Assembly: GCA_021783235.1 (NCBI GenBank)
Contig: JAJXUD010000001.1
Location: 124,001 to 188,000 of the forward strand
Length of the DNA: 64,000 nt
Direction of reading: 5' to 3'
Origin: Myxococcales bacterium
Lineage (GTDB): Bacteria; Myxococcota; Myxococcia; Myxococcales; JAKAPL01
The notes below the pieces were generated by a model. It had not been told where the DNA came from. It made no database searches and was given only the letters and a program-made list of their open reading frames with translations. The position numbers and the translations under genes are program-made. Below, one piece after another: positions 8,686-18,914 of this stretch. Position 1 is the first letter of the stretch; every line of letters starts with the position of its first letter.

Positions 8686-9743
8686 AGGTGCTGATCGTGG
8701 GGGATCACCCGCCGCCGGCCGGCGGGATCTCGGTCCACGTCGAGGCGCTCGGTGCGCTGCTCCGCTCGGACGGCTTTCGGGTCGAGACGCTGGACGTCAC
8801 CAGGCCGAAACGGAGCCCTGGGGCGATCCCGGACGTCGTCGCGGCCCGGAACGCCGCCCACCTCGCGGCGGTGGTGCTGGACGCCTCCGCGCGGGGCGCC
8901 ATCGTCCACGTCCACGTCTGCGGCCACCACCGTAAGTCCTGGTTTCTCGCCGGTGCCGTGACGGCGCTCTCGGCGCCTTGGGCGCCTCCCCCGCTCGTCA
9001 CGGTCCACTCCGGACTCGCCCCCGCCTACCTCGCCCGGCCGGCTGCCCGCTGGCTCGCGGGGCTCGCCTGCCGCCCGGCGGGGCGGGTGATCTGCGCCAA
9101 CGCCGAGATCGCGGCGTCTCTCCGGCTCGCGGGCGTTCGCCCAGGCCGCCTCGAGGTCCTGCCCGCGTTCCTCTCCTCGTCGCTCCGCACGGGACGGCTC
9201 CCGAGCGAGTTCCGCGCGTTCCAGGAGACCGCCGAGAGACTCGTCATCGCCTGCCTCGGGATCGGCCCGGAGTACGGCGCCCCGCTCTTGATCGACGCCT
9301 TCGAAGCCGCGCTCCGCGCCCGACCGGGGCTCCGGCTCGTCACCGTCGGTCCCGGCGGGGGCGAGGCGTTTCGGCGGGCCGCCGGCCGGCGGGGCCTCGC
9401 CGAGAGCGTCCTCGCGCTCGGCGAGCTGCCGCACCCGGCCACGCTCGCGGTCATGGACGCGGCGGACCTCTTCGTCCGGCCGACCCTCGCGGATGGCGAC
9501 GCCAATTCGGTTCGCGAGGCGCTGGCGTTCGGGCTCCCGGTCGTCGCGACCTCGGTCGCCCCGCGGCCGGACGGCGTTCGCGCCGTCGAGCCCACCGCGG
9601 CGGCGCTCGCCACCGCGCTGACCGAGGCGCCGCCTCGCACCGCGCGGCGCGCTCCCCGCGCGGCCGATGCCCGGCTGCTCGAGATCTACCGCGCGCTCGC
9701 TTCCCAGCCGGTCCGCCTCGCGGCCACGCAGCGGGCCAGCTGA
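8682..9743 (+). CDS. Glycosyltransferase, GT4-like (GT-B fold)
   Basis: 353 aa. The N-terminus MKVLIVGDHPPPAGGISVHVEAL is the usual glycine-rich acceptor-side opening of GT4 enzymes. The C-terminal donor domain has ACLGIGPEYGAPLLIDAF, LRLVTVGPGGGEAF and the DLFVRPTLADGDANSVREALAFGLPVVAT segment, where the E-x7-E-like motif and glycine loop bind the nucleotide sugar. It would add one sugar of the repeat unit at the cytoplasmic membrane face. ATG 8682 overlaps the upstream stop; an upstream in-frame start exists but lies inside the acetyltransferase gene. Confidence 0.85.
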   Translation: MKVLIVGDHPPPAGGISVHVEALGALLRSDGFRVETLDVTRPKRSPGAIPDVVAARNAAHLAAVVLDASARGAIVHVHVCGHHRKSWFLAGAVTALSAPWAPPPLVTVHSGLAPAYLARPAARWLAGLACRPAGRVICANAEIAASLRLAGVRPGRLEVLPAFLSSSLRTGRLPSEFRAFQETAERLVIACLGIGPEYGAPLLIDAFEAALRARPGLRLVTVGPGGGEAFRRAAGRRGLAESVLALGELPHPATLAVMDAADLFVRPTLADGDANSVREALAFGLPVVATSVAPRPDGVRAVEPTAAALATALTEAPPRTARRAPRAADARLLEIYRALASQPVRLAATQRAS

Positions 9744-9761
9744 GATCGAAGAGGGGGCACC

Positions 9762-11759
<1,998 letters not shown>

Positions 11760-12924
11760 TGAGGGGGCTCGCGCGGGAAAACCGCGTCCTCTGGGTCAAC
11801 TCCATCGGCAACCGGAGCCCGCGGGCGACGTCACGCGACGTTCGGCGCGCCCTGGACAAGCTGCGGCAGGCCGCGAGCGGGCTCGTCCAGGCCGAGGAGA
11901 ACCTCCACGTGCTCTCGCCCCTCGCGATCCCCTACTACGGGAGCTCCGCGGTCCGCCGGATCAACGGAGGGCTCCTCGGGGCGCAGGTCCGCTGGTGCAT
12001 GCAGCGGCTCGGGTTCCGCCGGCCGATCAGCTGGAGCTTCCTCCCCGCCGCGGCGAGCGTCGCCGGAAGGCTCGGCGAGTCGCTCGTCATCTACCACTGC
12101 GTGGACGACTTCACGGCATTCGAGGGGACGCCGGCCGCCGCCATCGCCGAGCTCGAGGCCGACCTCTGCCGGCGCGCCGATCTCGTGGTCGTCTCGGCGG
12201 AGAAGCTCCTGCGCGAGCGACGGCGCCACAACCCGCGGACCGTCCTCGTCCGCCACGGCGTCGACCACCCGCACTTCTCGAAGGCGCTCTCGCCAGAGCT
12301 CGTGGTTCCGCCCGAGATCGCTTCACTGCCGCGCCCCGTCTTCGGCTTCTTCGGCCTCCTCGCCGAGTGGGTCGATCTCGAGCTCCTGGGGCGCGTCGCC
12401 GATCGCTGGCCGAGCGGATCGCTCGTGCTGCTCGGCAAGGAGAGCTGCGACAGCTCCGCCCTGCGCCGCCGCGGCAACGTCCATCTGCTCGGGCGCAAGC
12501 CGTACGGGTCGCTGCCGGCCTACTGCAAGGGCTTCGACGTCGCGCTCATGCCCTTTCGCGTGAACCAGCTCACGCTCGCCGCGAACCCGCTCAAGGTCCG
12601 CGAGTACCTGGCGGCGGGGCTGCCGGTGGTCTCGACCGCCATCCCGGAGGTCGAGGCGCTCGGGCTCTGCCGGATCGGCCGGAGCCACGACGCGTTCCTG
12701 GACGAGCTCTCCTCCGCGCTGGCGCAGCCCGGTCCGCGGCCCGAGCGGTCCGCGGCCGTCGCGCACGAGAGCTGGGAGGCGCGGCTCGACGAGATCCGGG
12801 CGCACGTGGCGACCGTGGAGCGGGAGAAGCGGTTCTCGCCATGAGCCGGCGAGACGCCTCGCTTCGACCAGCAGGATCGAATCGGCGGCCCGCGAGCGCC
12901 TGGGAGGCCGCGAGCGGCCGCCTG

Positions 12925-13341
12925 CTAGGCTCCCTCGGCGCCCGCCGAGCAGGCCGCCACCGCCGCGTGGAGCTTGAGCAGATCGAAGCTGCGCGTGAAC
13001 GCCGCCCAGGCTCCCTCGGAGGCGAGGGGGAGCTCGATTCGCGCCGAGATCACGAGCAGTCCGCAACGGGCGAGCTCGGTTCGACCTCGGAGCCGGTTCA
13101 CGAGCGCCTGGGGGCGTCCCTTGTCGGATTCGACGATGAGCGCGTCCGGCCGGAAGGCGACGACGTCGTCGATGCCCTGGTCTTCCGAGCCCGCGTGCGC
13201 GGTGGCATAGCCGCCGGCCTCGAGCACGGTCGCGAGCATCCAGCGAACCTGGAGGCTGTCGGAGACGACGCAGACCCGGCGCTGGCCTCCCGCACGCCGG
13301 GTCGCTGCCTTCAGGACCACCCCTCCAACTGCCGCCCTCAT
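12925..13341 (-). CDS. Degenerate response-regulator receiver domain protein
   Basis: 138 aa single-domain protein with the outline of a CheY-like receiver. VCVVSDSLQVRWMLATVLEAGG matches the first strand and helix, FRPDALIVES the third strand, LLVISA the fourth with its Ser/Thr position, and FTRSFDLLKLHAAV the last helix. The usual phospho-acceptor aspartate is replaced by Glu71 (DALIVES), and the lysine before the last helix is Arg/Ser, so phosphorylation by a normal kinase is doubtful and the protein may be constitutive or a binding module. The start at 13341 was chosen because residues upstream in the same frame show no similarity and cross the promoter of the divergent sigma gene. Confidence 0.6.
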   Translation of the reverse strand: MRAAVGGVVLKAATRRAGGQRRVCVVSDSLQVRWMLATVLEAGGYATAHAGSEDQGIDDVVAFRPDALIVESDKGRPQALVNRLRGRTELARCGLLVISARIELPLASEGAWAAFTRSFDLLKLHAAVAACSAGAEGA

Positions 13342-13458
13342 GCCGCACAAGGATAGATCCCCCCGGGCGCCTCCGAGAGCCTTCCAGCCGGAAAAGGAAA
13401 TGTTTGAAGCGCTTCGGCTGTCTTCCCGTCCAACGAGCCGGGCGAGCCCCGGGAATAC

Positions 13459-13487
13459 TTGACAAGCGCAGTCCATTTTGTTAGGGT
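13459..13487 (+). promoter_or_regulatory. Putative sigma-70 promoter for the RpoH-like gene
   Basis: A perfect TTGACA (13459-13464) is followed after 17 bases by TAGGGT (13482-13487), in one of the few A+T-richer stretches here. It lies about 56 bp before the ATG at 13544 and points toward it. Motif match only. Confidence 0.55.
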
Positions 13488-13543
13488 GGTGCCGATGAGC
13501 AGGCAGGGCGTCGGAGGCTTGGAAGGGGGCCAGGGAAGAGGTC

Positions 13544-14248
13544 ATGCGCGCGCCTAGCGAATTCGAAAGCGTCTCGAAGTACCTGTCGGGGCTCCGCAAC
13601 TACCCGCCGCTCGACCGCGAGGCCGAGCGCGAGCTGACGAACCGGGTGAAGGCGGGCGACGCCGCTGCCCGCGAGAAGCTGGTCCGCCACAATCTGGCCT
13701 TCGTCGTCTCGGTGGCCCGCAAGTACCTCGGCCGCGGGGCGCGGCTCGACGACCTCATCCAGGAGGGCAACTTCGGCCTCCTCAAGGCCATCGAGCACTT
13801 CGAGCCGGAGCGGGGCAACCGCTTCTCCACCTACGCGATCTGGTGGATCCGCGCCTACATCCAGAAGTACCTGAAGGACGTCCGCAGCTCCGTGCGGGGC
13901 GGCGAATCCGAGGGCCGGCTGTTCCAGCGAGACCTCTCGCTGGACGTCGGCATCGACGAGGAGGGCGACCTGACGCACCTCGACCTCCTCGAGAGCGACC
14001 TGCCGGGGCCGGAGGTCGTCGCGCTCGCGCGCGAGCGGGACGAGGACGTCAACGAGGCGCTGCGGCGACTGCGCAAGCGGCTCGGCGATCTCGGCTGGGA
14101 CATCGTCAACGAGCGGCTGAAGCAGGACAGCCCGACGACGCTCGAGGACATCGGCAAGCGATTCGGCGTCTCGCGCGAGCGCGTCCGCCAGGTCGAGCTG
14201 CGGACTCGCCAGTTCCTCGCCCGCTACCTCTCCGCCTTCGCGACGTGA
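13544..14248 (+). CDS. RpoH-like sigma-70 family RNA polymerase sigma factor
   Basis: 234 aa, shorter than E. coli RpoH (284 aa). LVRHNLAFVVSVARKYLGRGARLDDLIQEGNFGLLKAIEHF is sigma region 2.1-2.2 (core binding), RGNRFSTYAIWWIRAYIQKYL is 2.3-2.4 (melting and -10 recognition), and TTLEDIGKRFGVSRERVRQVE is the region 4.2 helix-turn-helix for the -35. The opening SVSKYLSGLRNYPPLDREAERELT fits the heat-shock/SigB-SigC group of myxobacteria. The segment between regions 2 and 4 is short, and the RpoH-box QRKLFFNLR is not present as such, so the regulon cannot be inferred. A promoter-like site lies upstream and a degenerate receiver gene is divergent. Confidence 0.88.
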   Translation: MRAPSEFESVSKYLSGLRNYPPLDREAERELTNRVKAGDAAAREKLVRHNLAFVVSVARKYLGRGARLDDLIQEGNFGLLKAIEHFEPERGNRFSTYAIWWIRAYIQKYLKDVRSSVRGGESEGRLFQRDLSLDVGIDEEGDLTHLDLLESDLPGPEVVALARERDEDVNEALRRLRKRLGDLGWDIVNERLKQDSPTTLEDIGKRFGVSRERVRQVELRTRQFLARYLSAFAT

Positions 14249-14258
14249 ACTCGGCCGG

Positions 14259-15791
14259 ATGCCCGACCGCTGGGGTCTAGCCGAGGCGGTCGCCGCGCGG
14301 CTCGGCGACGAGCGAGGGACGCTCTTCCGGGAGGCGGATCTGCCGGTGGCGCTCTGCTACCCGAGCCCGTACGCGATCGGGATGAGTTCGCTCGGCTTTC
14401 AGACCATCTACCGGGAGATCCACGCCCACCCGGGCTGCGCCGCCGAGCGCGCCTTCCTCCCGGACGACGTCGCCGCCTGGCGCGGCTCTAGAACCCCGCT
14501 CTTCACCTACGAGTCGCGCCGCCCGGTGGGCGAGTTTCCGGTCGTCGCCTTCTCGGTCGCCTACGAGCTCGAGGTCGCGGGCGTCTGCGAGCTGCTCGAC
14601 CTCGCCGGGCTGCCCGTGCTGCGCGAGGATCGCGACCGGCGCCACCCGCTCGTCGTCGCGGGAGGGCCGCTCACCTTCTCGAACCCGCTGCCGCTCGCGC
14701 CGTTCGTGGACGTCCTCGTGCTCGGCGAGGCCGACGAGCTGATCCACGACCTGCTCGACCGCATCGGCGGGACGCCCGATCGCGAGGCGCTCCTCGCGGA
14801 GCTCGCCGGCCGGCCCGGCTACTTCGTCCCCGGGCGCACGCCGAGGCTCGGCGCCGTGGCGAAGGCCGACGACGGGCGGCTCCCGGCCCGCTCGCAGATC
14901 GTCACGCCTCACACCGAGCTCCGCTCCATGTTCCTCGTCGAGCCCGGGCGCGGCTGCTCGCGAGGCTGCACCTACTGCGTGATGCGCCGCAGCACCAACG
15001 GCGGCATGCGGACCGTCGACCCCGAGCGGCTGCTCGCGCTCGTCCCCGAGGGGGTGCGGCGCGTCGGGCTCGTCGGCGCGGCCGTCACCGACCACCCGCG
15101 GCTCCCGCGGCTCCTGCGGGCGCTCGTCGCGGAGGGGATCGAGGTCGGCGCCTCGAGCCTGCGGGCCGACCGTCTCTCGGACGAGCTCGTCGGCCTGCTC
15201 CGCGAGGCCGGCGCCCGCTCGATCACCACCGCCGCCGACGGCGCCTCCGAGCGGCTGCGCCGTGCGCTCGACCGCAAGACCAGCGAGGCCCAGCTCCTCG
15301 CCGTCGCGGAGCGGGTGCGGGCCCACGGGCTCGCTCACCTCAAGCTCTACCTGATGGTCGGCCTACCCGGGGAGACCGACGAGGACCTCGACGAGCTCGT
15401 CCGGCTGGCGGGAGAGATCTCGCGGATCGTCCCGCTCGTCTTCGGGGTCTCGCCCTTCGTGGCGAAGCGCAACACGCCCATGGACGGGGCCCCCTTCGAG
15501 CCGATCCCCCGGATCGACGCGAAGCTCGACCGGTTGCGCCGCGGGCTGCGCGGGCGGGCCGAGCTGCGCTCGTCGTCGCCGCGCTGGGCCTGGGTCGAAT
15601 ACATGCTGGCGCAGGGGGGCCCGGAGGCCGGCCTCGCCGCCATGGACGCCTGGCGCGCCGGCGGAAGCTTCGCCGACTGGAAGCGGGCCTTCGCGGCGAG
15701 GGGGGTGCGCCCCCACGAGTCCCGCCGCGTCGACGACGGCCGGCTGCGGCTGCCGAGTCTCGCCGCCTGGCCCTCGGTGGGGACGGCTTAG
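14259..15791 (+). CDS. Radical SAM protein, uncharacterised B12-domain-associated family
   Basis: 510 aa. The SAM/[4Fe-4S] motif is in EPGRGCSRGCTYCVMRR (C-x3-C-x2-C) near residue 232. The N-terminal 190 residues (VALCYPSPYAIGMSSLGFQTIYRE, EVAGVCELLDLAGLPVL, PLVVAGGPLTFSNPLPLAPFVDVLVLGEAD) resemble the cobalamin-binding-like domain of a widespread rSAM family often found fused to or next to tRNA-modification genes. LKLYLMVGLPGETDEDL and SPFVAKRNTPMDGAPF are further family landmarks. The reaction is not known to me. It starts 10 bp after the sigma factor and may be co-transcribed with it. Confidence 0.8.
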   Translation: MPDRWGLAEAVAARLGDERGTLFREADLPVALCYPSPYAIGMSSLGFQTIYREIHAHPGCAAERAFLPDDVAAWRGSRTPLFTYESRRPVGEFPVVAFSVAYELEVAGVCELLDLAGLPVLREDRDRRHPLVVAGGPLTFSNPLPLAPFVDVLVLGEADELIHDLLDRIGGTPDREALLAELAGRPGYFVPGRTPRLGAVAKADDGRLPARSQIVTPHTELRSMFLVEPGRGCSRGCTYCVMRRSTNGGMRTVDPERLLALVPEGVRRVGLVGAAVTDHPRLPRLLRALVAEGIEVGASSLRADRLSDELVGLLREAGARSITTAADGASERLRRALDRKTSEAQLLAVAERVRAHGLAHLKLYLMVGLPGETDEDLDELVRLAGEISRIVPLVFGVSPFVAKRNTPMDGAPFEPIPRIDAKLDRLRRGLRGRAELRSSSPRWAWVEYMLAQGGPEAGLAAMDAWRAGGSFADWKRAFAARGVRPHESRRVDDGRLRLPSLAAWPSVGTA

Positions 15792-15796
15792 GCTGG

Positions 15797-16144
15797 CTAA
15801 TCCAGGAGCTCTTCGGAGAGGCTCGCCACGGCGCGTTGGATGTAGAAGGCGAAGCTCGCGAGGACCCAGAGCATGAGGCAGGCGAGCCGAAGCTGCCACC
15901 AGGTCGCCGCGGAGGCGAGGAGGCCGCGGCGCTCCCGGAGGTTCGCCATCTCGTCGTCGACGTAGCGGCCCTGCAGCGTCGTCGCGTAGTCGCGGGCCCG
16001 ACTCGCGACCTGGTCCTCGACCCAGTGGGTCGAGCGCTCGAGGGTCTGGATGCGCGCGGTGGCGGCCACGGCGCCGGCCATGCAGCCGGCGGTGACCAAC
16101 CCGTAGATCCAGAGCGCCCAGGGGCGACGGCGGCCGCGCGGCAT
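15797..16144 (-). CDS. Small hypothetical membrane protein with two TM segments
   Basis: 115 aa, no family recognised. A basic N-terminus (MPRGRRRPW) is followed by a hydrophobic segment (residues 10-30), a charged central segment that could form a coiled coil (QTLERSTHWVEDQVASRARDY to NLRERRG, about 34-75), and a second hydrophobic segment (about 83-102). The layout suggests two membrane helices enclosing a periplasmic helix. The start at 16144 is the only Met compatible with this layout. It lies between the convergent radical SAM gene and the divergent rlmE. Confidence 0.6.
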   Translation of the reverse strand: MPRGRRRPWALWIYGLVTAGCMAGAVAATARIQTLERSTHWVEDQVASRARDYATTLQGRYVDDEMANLRERRGLLASAATWWQLRLACLMLWVLASFAFYIQRAVASLSEELLD

Positions 16145-16192
16145 GGTGGAGTATGGTAGGCCCAGAAGGCGAGGGAGGCAAACGCGGCGAGC

Positions 16193-16810
16193 ATGGCCCA
16201 CTACCAGCCCAAGGATCGCTTCTACCGAAAAGCCAAGCGAGAAGGGCTCCGGGCGCGCTCGGCCTTCAAGCTCGAGGAGCTGCTCGACCGGGCCCGGCCC
16301 CGCGGCCTCGCGGGGGGAGCGGCGCTCGACCTCGGCGCGGCGCCGGGCGGCTGGCTCCAGCTCCTCGCCCGCCTCGTGGGGCCGAAGGGCAAGGTGGTGG
16401 GCGTGGACCTCGTGGACATCGCGCCGCTGCCGGCGCCCGTGACGACGTTCCGGGGCGACGCCCGCGAGCCGGCGGTGCAGGCGCGGCTGCGAGCCGAGGC
16501 GCCCGCGGGCTATGCGCTCGTCACCTCGGACATGGCGCCGAAGACCACCGGCATCCACGGCGTCGACTGCGCCCGCTCGCTCGAGCTCGTCCGCGCCGCG
16601 CTCGAGATCGCTGGGACGCTCCTGCAGCCGGGCGGCGCCTTCTTCGCCAAGATCTTCATGGGGCCCGACGTGGGTCCGTTCGTTCAGCGGGAGCTGACGC
16701 CCCGCTTCGAGCGGGTGAAGCAGGTCCGCCCAGAGGCGACGCGGGAGGGCTCGCGGGAGATCTACCTCGTCGCGACGGGCTTCCGTCAGCCAACGGCGAC
16801 TCGCGCGTAG
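16193..16810 (+). CDS. rlmE: 23S rRNA (uridine-2'-O-)methyltransferase RlmE/FtsJ
   Basis: 205 aa, the normal length. RlmE methylates the 2'-OH of U2552 in the A loop of 23S rRNA late in 50S assembly. YRKAKREGLRARSAFKLEEL is the family opening, ALDLGAAPGGWLQLL the SAM-binding loop, and the K-D-K-E catalytic tetrad is visible as Lys26, Asp113 (TSDMAPKTTG), Lys153 (FFAKIF) and Glu189 (SREIYLVATGF). The 3' end overlaps the convergent tyrS gene by 25 bp. Confidence 0.93.
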   Translation: MAHYQPKDRFYRKAKREGLRARSAFKLEELLDRARPRGLAGGAALDLGAAPGGWLQLLARLVGPKGKVVGVDLVDIAPLPAPVTTFRGDAREPAVQARLRAEAPAGYALVTSDMAPKTTGIHGVDCARSLELVRAALEIAGTLLQPGGAFFAKIFMGPDVGPFVQRELTPRFERVKQVRPEATREGSREIYLVATGFRQPTATRA

Positions 16811-17991
16811 CGGCGGCCGAGCCGAAGGAGATGCTCGCCGGGCGGGAGCGCCCGCGCGGCGTCCTGGCAGCGCTCCTGGTCGACGTCCACCGCCCCCTCG
16901 GCGATCTTGCGCCGAGCCTCGCTCTTGCTCGCGCAGAGCTTCGCCCCGACGAGCGCCTCGACGAGGCTCGCCTGGGTCGGCGGGAGCCGGACGAGCTCGA
17001 GCCCCTCGGGCGCTGCCCCTCTCGCGAAGACCCGCTCGAACTCCGCGGCGGCCTCTTCGGCGGCGGCCGGCGAGTGGAAGCGGGCGACGAGCTCCTTCGC
17101 GAGCGCCACCTTCGCCTGCTTCGGGTGGCCTCCCCGCAGCGCGGCCACCTCCGCGGCGCTCCGGCTCGAGAGGAGCTGGTAGTAGCGCCACATGAGCTCG
17201 TCCGAGACCGACATCAGCTTGCCGAAGAGCTCCTTCGGCGGCTCGGTCACCCCGACGTAGTTGCCGAGCGACTTCGACATCTTCTCGCCGACCAGCTTGC
17301 CGTCGACGAGCCGCGCGTCGAGCCCCTCGAGGATGGGCGTCGTCATCACGACCTGCGGCTCCATGCCGCGCTCGCGCATCAGCGTCCGGCCGACGAGCAG
17401 GTTGAAGAGCTGGTCCGTGCCGCCGAGCTCGACGTCGGCGGCGAGCGCCACCGAGTCCTGCCCTTGCAGGAGCGGGTAGGCGAGCTCGTGGAGCGCGATG
17501 GAGCGCCCCTCGTCCCAGCGTCGCTTGAAGTCGTCCCGCTCCATGATGCGCGCGAGCGTGTAGGAGGCGAGGAGCTCGATGGTCCCGGCCGTGCCGAGCG
17601 CCGAGAGCCACTCCGAGTTGAAGCGGACCTCGGTCCGGTCGCGGTCGAGCACCTTGAAGGCCTGCGCCTGGTAGCTCTTCGCGTTCAGCTCGATCTGCTC
17701 GGGCGACAGCGGGGGGCGCGTCGCCGACTTGCCGGTCGGGTCGCCGATGCGCGCGGTGAAGTCGCCCACCACGAGCAGCGCCAGGTGGCCGAGCTCCTGG
17801 AAGCGGCGCATCTGCTGGAGCACCACCGTGTGGCCGAGGTGGATGTCGGGGGCGGTGGGGTCGAAGCCCGCCTTGACCCGCAGCGGCTTGCCCGTGGCGC
17901 GGCTCCGCTCGAGCTTCGACTTCAGCTCGGCGAGCACGTGCAGGTCGACCACGGGGCCGGTGAGGAGCTTCAGCTGTTCGTCGAGGGTCAT
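16786..17991 (-). CDS. tyrS: Tyrosyl-tRNA synthetase
   Basis: 401 aa class I synthetase that charges tRNA-Tyr. The HIGH-like motif is HLGH in FDPTAPDIHLGHTVVLQQ, the KMSKS motif is in GEKMSKSLGN, and ELGGTDQLFNLLVGRTL lines the tyrosine site. The C-terminal S4-type RNA-binding domain is seen in SLVEALVGAKLCASKSEARRKIAEGAVDVD. It belongs to the TyrS form typical of many Gram-negative bacteria. It follows ymdB by 25 bp on the same strand, so the two are likely co-transcribed. Confidence 0.95.
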   Translation of the reverse strand: MTLDEQLKLLTGPVVDLHVLAELKSKLERSRATGKPLRVKAGFDPTAPDIHLGHTVVLQQMRRFQELGHLALLVVGDFTARIGDPTGKSATRPPLSPEQIELNAKSYQAQAFKVLDRDRTEVRFNSEWLSALGTAGTIELLASYTLARIMERDDFKRRWDEGRSIALHELAYPLLQGQDSVALAADVELGGTDQLFNLLVGRTLMRERGMEPQVVMTTPILEGLDARLVDGKLVGEKMSKSLGNYVGVTEPPKELFGKLMSVSDELMWRYYQLLSSRSAAEVAALRGGHPKQAKVALAKELVARFHSPAAAEEAAAEFERVFARGAAPEGLELVRLPPTQASLVEALVGAKLCASKSEARRKIAEGAVDVDQERCQDAARALPPGEHLLRLGRRYARVAVG

Positions 17992-18016
17992 CGGATTCTC
18001 CGGCCGTCGGCCGGCG

Positions 18017-18805
18017 CTAGTCCGGAAGCCGCTCGCGGACCCGCTCGATCGACCGCGCCTTGCCGGTCGCGTCGTCGATGTCGACGATGCAGCCCTGCAG
18101 GTAGGTGAGCCGGCTCGCCGTCTCGAAGGCCGCCGGCCGCTGCGTGAGGAAGCGCTGGAGCGCGAGCTCCTTCTTGACCCCGATGACCGAGTCGAGCGGG
18201 CCGCACATGCCGACGTCGGTGATGTAGGCGGTGCCGCCGGGCAGGATCCGCTCGTCGGCGGTCTGCACGTGCGTGTGCGTCCCCAGCACCGCCGAGACGC
18301 GGCCGTCGAGGTAGGCGCCCATGGCGTTCTTCTCGCTCGTCGCCTCGCAGTGCATGTCGACCAGGATGCAGTTCGTCGCCTCGCGCAGCCTCTGGAGCTC
18401 CTCGTCGGCCCTCCGGAAGGGGTCGTCCAGGTTCTTCATGAAGACGCGCCCCTCGAGGTTCAGGACGCCGAGCTTGCGGCCATCCGGCGTCGAAATCAGC
18501 GCGCTCCCCTTGCCGGGCGTGCCCGGCGGGTAGTTCGCGGGGCGGAGCAGGGGGCCGCGGTTCTGCTCGAGGTAGGGGACGATCTCCTTCTTGTCCCAGA
18601 TGTGGTTGCCGGAGGTCAGCAGCTGGATCTGGCAGGAGAGCAGCTCCTCGGCCCCTTCGGGAGTCACCCCCGAACCGCCGGCGACGTTCTCGCCGTTGGC
18701 GACGGTCAGGTCGATGGCGTTGCGGCCGATCAGCCGCGGGAGCAGCTCGCGGACCGCGCGCCGTCCCGGCTTGCCGACCACGTCGCCGAGGAAGAGCAGC
18801 TTCAT
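18017..18805 (-). CDS. YmdB-family metallophosphoesterase
   Basis: 262 aa. KLLFLGDVVGKPGRRAV, ANGENVAGGSGVT, TSGNHIWDKKE, VDMHCEATSEKNAMG and GTHTHVQTADERILPGGTAYITDVGM are the metal-ligand and family signatures of the TIGR00282/YmdB group. Bacillus YmdB is a 2',3'-cyclic nucleotide phosphodiesterase affecting biofilm and motility choice; the substrate in this lineage is unknown. It is the first gene of a likely two-gene operon with tyrS. Confidence 0.9.
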   Translation of the reverse strand: MKLLFLGDVVGKPGRRAVRELLPRLIGRNAIDLTVANGENVAGGSGVTPEGAEELLSCQIQLLTSGNHIWDKKEIVPYLEQNRGPLLRPANYPPGTPGKGSALISTPDGRKLGVLNLEGRVFMKNLDDPFRRADEELQRLREATNCILVDMHCEATSEKNAMGAYLDGRVSAVLGTHTHVQTADERILPGGTAYITDVGMCGPLDSVIGVKKELALQRFLTQRPAAFETASRLTYLQGCIVDIDDATGKARSIERVRERLPD

Positions 18806-18914
18806 GGGCCACAGGTTAGCCCGAGCGCGTCGGCCCGCGATACCCCCTTTTCATCGGCCGGTTCACGAGAATGGCGCTTGAGGGACGAGCGGACCTCTGC
18901 TACCCCGGCGCGCC

